9,933 nucleotides of DNA, from the NCBI GenBank assembly GCA_947643685.1, contig CANRXD010000029.1, positions 1-9,933 on the forward strand. The letters are read 5' to 3'. The position numbers and the translations under genes were made by a program. Origin of the DNA: an uncultured Clostridium sp. GTDB lineage: Bacteria > Bacillota > Clostridia > Lachnospirales > Lachnospiraceae. Below the pieces are notes generated by a model. It was not told the origin of the DNA. It worked only from the letters and a program-made list of their open reading frames with translations, and did no database searches. Positions 1 through 5,174 of the stretch are shown one piece after another. How positions within the stretch are numbered: position 1 is the first letter of the stretch; each line of letters opens with the position of its first letter.

Positions 1-12
1 GGAGGTATGGCA

Positions 13-138
13 ATGAAAAAGACAATAACTGTACAGGTGAATATGATGAATCTGATGTGCGGCATGTACATGTGCGGCATGATTTTTTGCTTGGAAAAAA
101 TTTCAGATTGTATAAATTCCTGTGTGGATTGTGTGTAA
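13..138 (+). CDS. Met/Cys-rich leader peptide, putative (41 aa), upstream of metNIQ
   Basis: A 41-codon ORF starts at ATG 13, with GGAGG (1-5) seven bases upstream and an MKK start. An in-frame ATG at 7 sits directly on the ribosome binding site and is less likely. Seven of 41 residues are Met (1, 11, 12, 15, 18, 20, 23) and six are Cys (16, 21, 26, 33, 37, 40). All non-initiator Met lie in residues 11-23, as MMNLMCGMYMCGM. The stop (136-138) is followed 32 bases later by an intrinsic terminator and then by metN. Known attenuators use runs of the regulated amino acid's codons in a short leader; by analogy I infer that this one senses charged tRNA-Met and/or tRNA-Cys. The residue 10-27 stretch is also hydrophobic, so a small membrane peptide is an alternative. 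The frame is open to the left edge, so it could instead be the tail of a longer gene. Confidence 0.6.
   Translation: MKKTITVQVNMMNLMCGMYMCGMIFCLEKISDCINSCVDCV
87..116 (+). promoter_or_regulatory. weak alternative promoter candidate inside the leader
   Basis: TTGCTT (87-92) and TATAAA (111-116) are separated by 18 bases, giving a poor -35 and a good -10 for a vegetative sigma factor. If used, transcription would start near 123. It would skip the leader ORF start but still cross the terminator at 171-200. This AT-rich stretch could match by chance. Confidence 0.2.
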
Positions 139-161
139 TAAAATATCCTGTGCTTTTATTA
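136..161 (+). other. AU hairpin overlapping the leader stop codon
   Basis: TAATAAAA (136-143) pairs perfectly with TTTTATTA (154-161) around a 10-base loop. The 5' arm contains the leader ORF stop codon, so a terminating ribosome would disrupt the hairpin. It could act as a pause or spacer hairpin before the terminator. It contains only A-U pairs and is weak. Confidence 0.35.
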
Positions 162-170
162 AAAGAATGG

Positions 171-200
171 GCCGCAGTTCCAATCGGGACTGCGGCTTTT
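171..200 (+). terminator. intrinsic terminator / attenuator before metN
   Basis: GCCGCAGT (171-178) pairs perfectly with ACTGCGGC (189-196). It is extended inward by one G-U and two C-G pairs (179-181 with 186-188) around the loop AATC, and followed by TTTT (197-200) and GTT. It lies between the leader stop (138) and the metN start (245), so it would cut transcription before the transporter genes unless antitermination occurs. It could simply end an upstream gene, but the Met/Cys-rich ORF before it favours an attenuator. Confidence 0.75.
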
Positions 201-244
201 GTTATGCAGGAAAGGCGATTCTTGTTTTATTAAAGGAGACAACT

Positions 245-1264
245 ATGGCAGATCTTAACCCAATTATACAAATGAAAGAACTCGGAAAAGAATTTAAAGG
301 TAGCCAGGGGAGCGTGAGGGCGCTGGAAAATATCAGTCTGGAAGTTATGCCTGGTGAAATTTTTGGAATCATCGGTCTTTCCGGAGCCGGAAAAAGCACT
401 CTGGTACGCTGCATGAATTTTCTGGAAACGCCCACCGAAGGTGAGGTTTATTATGATGGAAAGCCTTTGTCAAAGATGAAGGATGCAGAATTAAGGAAAA
501 TTCGTCAGTCCATGGGAATGATTTTTCAGCAGTTTAACTTGCTGTCTCAGAGAAATGTGTTAAATAATGTATGTTTCCCCATGGAAATTGCAGGAATCCC
601 CAGAAAACAGGCCTGTGAGCGGGCCAGAGAGCTTTTAAAGCTGGTGGGACTGGGGGACAGGGAGACAGCGTATCCGTCCCAGCTGTCCGGAGGACAAAAA
701 CAGAGGGTAGCCATTGCCAGGGCTATTGCTACCAACCCCAAGGTTCTGCTATGCGATGAGGCCACCAGTGCCCTGGACCCCAACACCACAAAAGCTATTT
801 TACAGCTTTTAAAAGAAATTAATCAGTCCATGGGAATCACAGTCATTATTATTACCCATGAGATGTCTGTGATTGAAGCCATTTGTGACCGGGTGGCAAT
901 CATCGATAAGAGCCATATCGCGGAGATAGGGAGTGTGTCCCAGGTGTTTGCGGGTCCGAAGTCTAAGATCGGCCGTCAATTGATTCTGGGGGATGCAGCA
1001 AAGAAGGTGGAATTCGGCACAGGACGGTTGTTCCGTATTATTTTTGACGGGCTGGCTTCCAATGAGCCTGTAATTTCCAATGTGATTATGGCCTGCAAGG
1101 TTCCGGTAAATATCATGTATGCGGCCACCAGAGATATTAAGGGAAAAGCTGCCGGGCAGATGATTATTGAACTTCCGGACAGTGAACAGGAAATTGAGAA
1201 AGTCCTTCATTATCTGGAGAGGGCAAAAGTACCTTATGAGGAGGTTGGAAAAAATGACCTTTAA
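245..1264 (+). CDS. metN: methionine ABC transporter ATP-binding protein MetN
   Basis: This 339-residue cytoplasmic ATPase powers import of D/L-methionine by the MetNIQ complex. The ABC motifs are all present: Walker A GLSGAGKST (44-52), Q-loop Gln95, signature LSGGQ (147-151), Walker B ending in Asp171-Glu172, D-loop SALD (175-178) and switch His205. After about residue 255 there is a C-terminal NIL/ACT-like domain; in Escherichia coli MetN this domain binds methionine and gives trans-inhibition. Start ATG 245 is chosen because AAAGGAG (232-238) lies six bases upstream and 339 aa is the usual family length. The frame stays open back to 122, but that extension would run through the terminator. 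The gene overlaps metI by 11 bases, which suggests translational coupling. Nothing in the sequence looks damaged. Confidence 0.95.
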   Translation: MADLNPIIQMKELGKEFKGSQGSVRALENISLEVMPGEIFGIIGLSGAGKSTLVRCMNFLETPTEGEVYYDGKPLSKMKDAELRKIRQSMGMIFQQFNLLSQRNVLNNVCFPMEIAGIPRKQACERARELLKLVGLGDRETAYPSQLSGGQKQRVAIARAIATNPKVLLCDEATSALDPNTTKAILQLLKEINQSMGITVIIITHEMSVIEAICDRVAIIDKSHIAEIGSVSQVFAGPKSKIGRQLILGDAAKKVEFGTGRLFRIIFDGLASNEPVISNVIMACKVPVNIMYAATRDIKGKAAGQMIIELPDSEQEIEKVLHYLERAKVPYEEVGKNDL

Positions 1265-1913
1265 ATTGCTTTCCATGTTTTTTGAGGAATTGGGAAATAC
1301 TTTGGTTATGACCTTTGTATCCTCCTTTCTCGCTTATGTGATTGGGATTCCTCTGGGAATTCTGCTTGTGATCTGGGCAAAGGACGGAATCAGCCCAAGA
1401 CCAAAGGTTCAGGAAATTCTGGGCATGGCCATTAATCTGGTCCGTTCCCTTCCGTTTTTAATTCTGCTAATTGCTATCCAGTCCTTTACCAGAAAGCTGG
1501 TGGGAACCACAGTCGGCGTGAGAGCCATTATTGTGCCTTTAACTCTGGCATCGGCTCCATATGTGGCAAGAATTGTGGAGTCTTCCTTAAAGGAAGTGGA
1601 TTATGGAATCATTGAAGCGGCAAAATCCATGGGTGCTTCCACCTGGCAGATCATTTACAAGGTATTGCTTCCTGAGGCAAAGCCGTCTCTTCTTCTCAAC
1701 GCGGCCATTGCCGTTACCACCATTCTGGGCTATTCGGCTATGGCAGGTTTCGTGGGCGCCGGAGGACTCGGTGCCATTGCCATCAACTATGGATATTACC
1801 GTACAGAAGATGGAGTGATGTGGACTGCCATTGTGTTTCTGGTTGTGGTGGTACAGGTTATACAGTCCCTGGGAATGTATCTGGTAAAGAGAGTGGACAA
1901 AAGGGTTCGTTAG
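1254..1913 (+). CDS. metI: methionine ABC transporter permease MetI
   Basis: This 219-residue integral membrane protein forms the translocation channel of the methionine importer, probably as a dimer. It has hydrophobic helices near residues 15-42, 58-78, 90-108, 145-170 and 188-212. The EAA coupling motif that docks onto MetN begins at Glu121 (EAAKSMGAS) with the conserved Gly127. The length matches the family (about 217 aa). Start ATG 1254 is used because GAGGAGG (1238-1244) lies nine bases upstream. It lies inside the end of metN, so the two are probably translated in a coupled way. The frame is open 29 codons further upstream, but that part overlaps metN and lacks a good ribosome binding site. 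Confidence 0.94.
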   Translation: MTFKLLSMFFEELGNTLVMTFVSSFLAYVIGIPLGILLVIWAKDGISPRPKVQEILGMAINLVRSLPFLILLIAIQSFTRKLVGTTVGVRAIIVPLTLASAPYVARIVESSLKEVDYGIIEAAKSMGASTWQIIYKVLLPEAKPSLLLNAAIAVTTILGYSAMAGFVGAGGLGAIAINYGYYRTEDGVMWTAIVFLVVVVQVIQSLGMYLVKRVDKRVR

Positions 1914-1998
1914 AGATTGGGATTTGTATGAAATCTCCCTGGCTTAAGTCCCGGCGCGCAGGATATGGGACAGAGAGGTTCACATAAAAATGAAGATA

Positions 1999-2029
1999 TG
2001 TAACGGTTTGGCAGGTCTGTACCGTTACA
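1999..2029 (+). repeat. 9-bp inverted repeat between metI and metQ
   Basis: TGTAACGGT (1999-2007) is a perfect inverted copy of ACCGTTACA (2021-2029) with a 13-base centre. It is followed by A-rich sequence, not T-rich, so it is not an intrinsic terminator on the plus strand. It ends 11 bases before the metQ ribosome binding site (2041-2046). In RNA it could be a stabilising or processing hairpin that raises the binding-protein message over metNI. In DNA it could be an operator. The role is inferred. Confidence 0.5.
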
Positions 2030-2056
2030 AAAAGACATCAAAGGAGATTTTAGATT

Positions 2057-2872
2057 ATGAAAAAAACAGTATATGTAATTTTAGCGGCAGCGTTGGCTGT
2101 GGGTTCTCTTACGGCATGTGGTTCCGGGTCTTCGGATGCGGCAGATAAGACTATCGTGGTGGGGGCAAGTCCTTCCCCCCATGCGGAAATTCTTGCAGAA
2201 GCCCAAAAGATTCTTGAAAAACAGGGTTACACGCTGGAGATTAAGGAGTATAATGATTATGTACAGCCCAATGTTGCTTTGGACGCGGGTGATCTGGACG
2301 CTAACTATTTCCAGCATCAGCCGTATCTGGACCAGTTTAACGCGGAAAAGAAGATGGATCTGGTATCCGCAGGAATGATTCATTATGAGCCTTTTGGCAT
2401 TTATGCGGGAAAAACAACATCCTTAGAGGGACTTCCCGAGGGGGCGCAGGTAGCTGTTCCCAACGATGCAACCAATGAGGCAAGAGCCCTTTTACTTCTG
2501 GAATCCCAGGGAATCATCAGGGTGAAAGAAGGGGCAGGCTTAAATGCGACCAAACAGGATGTAATCGAGAATCCCAAAAATGTAGAGATAATTGAGATGG
2601 AGGCAGCTCAGATTCCCCGTTCTCTTCAGGATGTGGATATTGCTGTCATCAATGGGAATTACGCTATTGGTGCGGGCTTAAAGGTAAGTGATGCGCTGGC
2701 CTGCGAAGATTCTGACTCCATCGGCGCTACCACCTATGGAAATATTGTAGCTGTTCAGAAGGGCCATGAGAGCGATGAAAAAATCAAGGCTCTGGTGGAT
2801 GCGGTAAAGAGCAGTGAGGTCAAAGCGTTCATGGAAGAAAAGTACGAGGGCGCAGTGGTTCCCCTTTCATAA
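2057..2872 (+). CDS. metQ: methionine ABC transporter substrate-binding lipoprotein MetQ (NlpA family)
   Basis: This 271-residue extracytoplasmic binding protein captures methionine and delivers it to MetNI. It has a lipoprotein signal: Lys2-Lys3, a hydrophobic core (about 5-17) and lipobox LTAC ending at Cys21, where lipidation would anchor it to the outer face of the membrane. A GSGSS linker follows, then the NlpA/MetQ domain. Typical family stretches include VVGASPSPHAEIL (34-46), the EYNDYVQPN region (64-72) and DLDANYFQHQPYL (79-91). The length equals that of common MetQ proteins. AAGGAG (2041-2046) lies ten bases before the ATG. The 143-base gap after metI, with its inverted repeat, suggests expression separate from metNI. 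Exact ligand (L-Met, D-Met or sulfoxide) cannot be read from the sequence. Confidence 0.93.
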   Translation: MKKTVYVILAAALAVGSLTACGSGSSDAADKTIVVGASPSPHAEILAEAQKILEKQGYTLEIKEYNDYVQPNVALDAGDLDANYFQHQPYLDQFNAEKKMDLVSAGMIHYEPFGIYAGKTTSLEGLPEGAQVAVPNDATNEARALLLLESQGIIRVKEGAGLNATKQDVIENPKNVEIIEMEAAQIPRSLQDVDIAVINGNYAIGAGLKVSDALACEDSDSIGATTYGNIVAVQKGHESDEKIKALVDAVKSSEVKAFMEEKYEGAVVPLS

Positions 2873-2912
2873 AGGGCGGACCGGCAATACATAAAGGCAG
2901 GAGGAAATGGAA

Positions 2913-3710
2913 ATGGCAAAAATTGGCTTTATCGGTATGGGTAATATGGGTATGGCGATTATGAAGGGACTTTTAAAGTCCATGCCCCCGGAAGAAATTC
3001 TGTTTTCATCAGCCCATACGGACAAGATGGAAAAAATTTCAAAGGAGACAGGCGTGGCCTGTGCTGCCTCAAATTCAGAATGTGCAAGGCAGGTAAAATA
3101 TCTGGTTCTGGCAGTGAAGCCGCAGGTATTGCCGAAGGTGTTTGCGGAAATTAAAGATGTGGTCACAAAGGAACAGGTGATTATTTCCATTGCTGCCGGA
3201 TATTCCATTTCCGACCTGGCTGAGGGGCTTGGCGGACAGGTACGCGTGGTGCGAACCATGCCCAATACTCCGGCTATGGTAGGCGAAGGCATGACGGGGC
3301 TTTGCTATGAAGAAGCCCTGTTTACAGAAGAAGAGAAGGCGACTGTGGAAGCGTTGTTTACTGCAGTTGGAAAGACCGAGAAAGTCGAGGAAAAACTTCT
3401 GGATGTGGTTGCCAGCGCCAGCGGCTGTTCCCCGGCCTATGTGTATATGTTCATAGAGGCTCTGGCAGACGGCTGTGTAAAAAATGGGCTTCCCCGCCAG
3501 ATGGCGTACCGTATGGCCGCGCAGGCAGTTCTGGGAAGTGCTAAGATGGTACTGGAAACAGGAAAACATCCGGGAGAGCTTAAGGATATGGTATGTTCAC
3601 CAGGGGGGACTACCATCGAGGGTGTGGCGGCTCTGGAGCAGGGAGGCTTCCGCGGCGCTATCATTAAGGCGTGTGATGCCAACTATGAGAAAAACAAGAG
3701 GTTAAAATAG
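2913..3710 (+). CDS. proC: pyrroline-5-carboxylate reductase ProC
   Basis: This 265-residue cytoplasmic enzyme reduces 1-pyrroline-5-carboxylate to L-proline with NAD(P)H, the last step of proline synthesis. The N-terminal Rossmann fold carries GFIGMGNMG (5-13), with Gly8, Gly10 and Gly13. VRTMPNTP (113-120) and SASGCSPAYV (168-177) are conserved family segments. The C-terminal family signature starts at SPGGTTIEG (229-237) and ends in the GGFRGA region. I place the start at the second ATG (2913) because AGGAGG (2899-2904) is eight bases upstream; the ATG at 2907 is only two bases from it. The gene follows metQ by 40 bases with no terminator between, so it may be read from the transporter transcript. 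It is one base from nudF. Confidence 0.95.
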   Translation: MAKIGFIGMGNMGMAIMKGLLKSMPPEEILFSSAHTDKMEKISKETGVACAASNSECARQVKYLVLAVKPQVLPKVFAEIKDVVTKEQVIISIAAGYSISDLAEGLGGQVRVVRTMPNTPAMVGEGMTGLCYEEALFTEEEKATVEALFTAVGKTEKVEEKLLDVVASASGCSPAYVYMFIEALADGCVKNGLPRQMAYRMAAQAVLGSAKMVLETGKHPGELKDMVCSPGGTTIEGVAALEQGGFRGAIIKACDANYEKNKRLK

Positions 3711-3711
3711 T

Positions 3712-4248
3712 ATGGAAGCAACAATTCGTTTAAAGCGGGACCTGGCCTATACAGGAACAATTTTGAAGATTTACCGGGATACGGTTGTGGCCAACGGGAT
3801 TGAAGAAGTTTACGATTATATCCACCATGACGGGGCGGCTGCTGTTCTTCCGGTCACAAAGGATGGAAAAATTCTCATGGTACGCCAGTACCGGAATGCT
3901 CTGGACCGGTTCACACTGGAAATTCCGGCAGGGAAGGTGGATGCGCCGGACGAGCCGAGGATCGAGTGCGCTTACAGGGAGCTGGAGGAGGAAACAGGAT
4001 TCCGCACGGAAAAGCTGGAATATCTGATGACCATTAATACTACGGTAGCTTTTTGTGACGAGGCCATTGATGTGTTCCTTGCAAGGGATCTGATTCCGTC
4101 CAAACAGCATCTGGATGCGGATGAGAGCATAGATGTAGAAGAGTGGGAGGTCAAGGATCTTCTGGAACTTATTTACACAGGAAAGATGACAGATGGAAAA
4201 ACAGTGGCTGCTATTATGGCGTTTGCCCAAAGGGAGGGGATCCGTTAA
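3712..4248 (+). CDS. nudF: Nudix hydrolase, probable ADP-ribose pyrophosphatase
   Basis: This 178-residue cytoplasmic hydrolase probably splits ADP-ribose to AMP and ribose 5-phosphate. The Nudix box runs from Gly74 to Phe97 and ends in RELEEETGF (89-97), with the metal-binding glutamates (Glu90, Glu93, Glu94) present. The spacing from Gly74 to the next box glutamate (Glu81) is one residue longer than the usual GX5E. The ADP-ribose class is suggested by the RQYRNAL...LEIPAGK region (58-75) and by position: nudF precedes spoIIM and xerD in Bacillus subtilis too. The gene begins one base after proC stops, with AAGAGG (3696-3701) ten bases upstream, so the two are surely co-transcribed. The substrate is inferred and other nucleoside diphosphate sugars are possible. 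Confidence 0.88.
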   Translation: MEATIRLKRDLAYTGTILKIYRDTVVANGIEEVYDYIHHDGAAAVLPVTKDGKILMVRQYRNALDRFTLEIPAGKVDAPDEPRIECAYRELEEETGFRTEKLEYLMTINTTVAFCDEAIDVFLARDLIPSKQHLDADESIDVEEWEVKDLLELIYTGKMTDGKTVAAIMAFAQREGIR

Positions 4249-4260
4249 AAATAGCCGGAA

Positions 4261-4282
4261 CTGTCCGGAATAAACGGGACAG
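4261..4282 (+). other. short inverted repeat after nudF
   Basis: CTGTCC (4261-4266) pairs with GGACAG (4277-4282) around a 10-base loop, 12 bases past the nudF stop. No T-run follows, so it is at best a 3'-end stabilising hairpin and not a convincing terminator. It overlaps the -35 side of the candidate spoIIM promoter. Confidence 0.3.
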
Positions 4283-4296
4283 GATACTCATATAGT
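4268..4296 (+). promoter_or_regulatory. candidate sigma-E promoter for spoIIM
   Basis: GAATAAA (4268-4274) and CATATAGT (4289-4296) are 14 bases apart. Compared with the Bacillus subtilis sigma-E consensus (KMATATT, 14-15 bases, CATACAMT), they match 5 of 7 and 6 of 8 positions. In B. subtilis spoIIM is a mother-cell gene under sigma-E, so both position and type make sense. The start would be near 4303, leaving about 110 bases of leader. The rest of this 162-base gap shows only a GAGTACTC palindrome (4379-4386). Confidence 0.4.
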
Positions 4297-4410
4297 GATA
4301 AAAAGGGCACTCTTTAAAAGCTCTCCTGCGCCTGGCTATGCGGCTGATTTCCCGCCGGAAGGTACAAAGAGTTTTTCGGGAGTACTCAAAAAGCCATATG
4401 AGGTGAGGCC

Positions 4411-4959
4411 GTGAATTATGTTGAAAGTAAAAAGGGCAGTCTGGAATTCTGGCTGTCTTTTTTTCTTATACTGGGAGCCGTTTTGGGAAGCCTGTTCTGT
4501 AACCGGATGGATGGACAGATGAAGGGGGAACTTCATGCGCTGGAGGGGAGTATGCTGTCCGGTGCAATACTTCTCAGGATGAATTTCAGAGAGTTATTTT
4601 TTAAAGTGGCATCCAGGCGGTTTGGTCAATTGTTTTTTGTGCTCCTTATAGCGATGACGCCTGCGGCCAGGGCAGCCTCTTTGTTTCTCTCCGGCTATCT
4701 GGGGTTTTCAGCGGCAGTGGTAGTCTGTGCCCTTACCATGGATGCAGGACTTATGGGAATTGTGCAGTACCTTTCTCTGATGTTTCCCCAGGCAATTTTT
4801 TATATGACTATTTACTATGTGGTATTTTGGTGGATGCCCCGGGAACAGAAGCGGCTGACGCTGGCAGCGGGAACTCTTCTTATGGCATTTGCCGCGGCAG
4901 GGGCAGTGGCGGAAAGCTTTGTAAATCCCTGGATTGCGGTACTTTTTCTGGGGAAATGA
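4411..4959 (+). CDS. spoIIM: stage II sporulation protein M-like membrane protein
   Basis: This 182-residue polytopic membrane protein resembles SpoIIM. In Bacillus subtilis SpoIIM works with SpoIID and SpoIIP in the mother cell to thin septal peptidoglycan and drive engulfment of the forespore. Hydrophobic segments lie near residues 12-30, 72-86, 92-120, 123-141, 148-166 and 172-180. MFPQAIFYM (124-132) and AESFVNP (167-173) resemble family segments. It starts at GTG, preceded by GAGGTGA (4400-4406), which is complementary to the 3' end of 16S rRNA. The protein is about 30 residues shorter than the B. subtilis one (about 214 aa), with less sequence at the ends. Its place between nudF and xerD is the same as in B. 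subtilis, but no fur or yqzK gene lies between. Similarity is moderate, and synteny carries much of the call. Confidence 0.78.
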   Translation: MNYVESKKGSLEFWLSFFLILGAVLGSLFCNRMDGQMKGELHALEGSMLSGAILLRMNFRELFFKVASRRFGQLFFVLLIAMTPAARAASLFLSGYLGFSAAVVVCALTMDAGLMGIVQYLSLMFPQAIFYMTIYYVVFWWMPREQKRLTLAAGTLLMAFAAAGAVAESFVNPWIAVLFLGK

Positions 4960-4994
4960 AAAATGAAGCAAAAAAAATTTATTCGTAGTATTCA

Positions 4995-5043
4995 CAACAT
5001 CTGGCCAAAGTGGGGGAACCTGTGGCCAGATGTTGCGTTTTTT
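4995..5043 (+). terminator. strong intrinsic terminator after spoIIM
   Basis: CAACATCTGGCCA (4995-5007) pairs perfectly with TGGCCAGATGTTG (5023-5035), 13 bp around a 15-base loop. Six T (5038-5043) follow two bases later. It lies 35 bases past the spoIIM stop and before the xerD promoter, so it closes the upstream transcription unit. Confidence 0.92.
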
Positions 5044-5086
5044 GCGTATATCAGTAAAAAATGGATTGAAAGTGGGAAAAATATGT

Positions 5087-5115
5087 TTGATTTTATGAAA
5101 AAGTGAGGCTATAAT
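5087..5115 (+). promoter_or_regulatory. vegetative promoter for xerD
   Basis: TTGATT (5087-5092) and a perfect TATAAT (5110-5115) are separated by the optimal 17 bases. It lies between the terminator at 4995-5043 and xerD, with transcription expected from about 5122. This gives a leader of roughly 50 bases before the ATG at 5175. Confidence 0.75.
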
Positions 5116-5131
5116 GAAGGGAAACAGCACT

Positions 5132-5160
5132 TTTGGGGGAAAATTATACCGTTTGGGGGA
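5132..5160 (+). repeat. direct repeat TTTGGGGGA in the xerD leader
   Basis: TTTGGGGGA occurs at 5132-5140 and again at 5152-5160, exactly 20 bases apart (about two helical turns), just after the predicted transcription start. It could be a DNA-binding site or an RNA element. It also confuses the ribosome binding site, because the second G-run abuts the in-frame ATG at 5160. The function is unknown. Confidence 0.45.
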
Positions 5161-5174
5161 TGCATGGGACAGAA

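Larger units (their letters stand above)
58..176 (+). promoter_or_regulatory. candidate antiterminator pairing within the met leader
   Basis: The two Cys-Gly codon pairs of the leader ORF read TGCGGC (58-63 and 73-78). Both are exactly complementary to GCCGCA (171-176), the base of the terminator's 5' arm. Either copy could therefore compete with the terminator's own 3' arm. A ribosome stalled at the tandem Met codons (43-48) would cover the first copy at most and leave the second free. The pairing is only 6 bp across a loop of about 90 bases, with an AU-only hairpin (82-101) and another (136-161) between. Its strength in vivo is uncertain and the mechanism is inferred. Confidence 0.35.

Noticed and set aside
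13..138. SCIFF-type ranthipeptide precursor (six Cys in about 40 residues)
   Set aside because: The Cys spacing does not match what I recall of SCIFF peptides, the peptide is dominated by Met, and no radical SAM maturase gene follows.
122..244. N-terminal extension of MetN back to 122
   Set aside because: It would place the terminator hairpin inside the coding sequence, lacks a ribosome binding site and exceeds the family length. ATG 245 has a good site and gives 339 aa.
1..244. SAM riboswitch or Met T-box upstream of metN
   Set aside because: I looked for the T-box antiterminator sequence and for SAM-I-like stems in the visible 244 bases and saw neither. One further upstream cannot be excluded.
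1979..2010. Promoter for metQ starting from TTCACA (1979-1984)
   Set aside because: No -10 element occurs at 16-18 bases. The TATGTA nearby is only about 12 bases away.
1999..2014. Catabolite-response (cre) operator overlapping the dyad
   Set aside because: Only the left half resembles the consensus; the central CG and right half do not match.
5133..5174. TTG start for XerD at 5133
   Set aside because: It begins only about 11 bases after the predicted transcription start, has no ribosome binding site, and adds 14 residues not typical of XerD.
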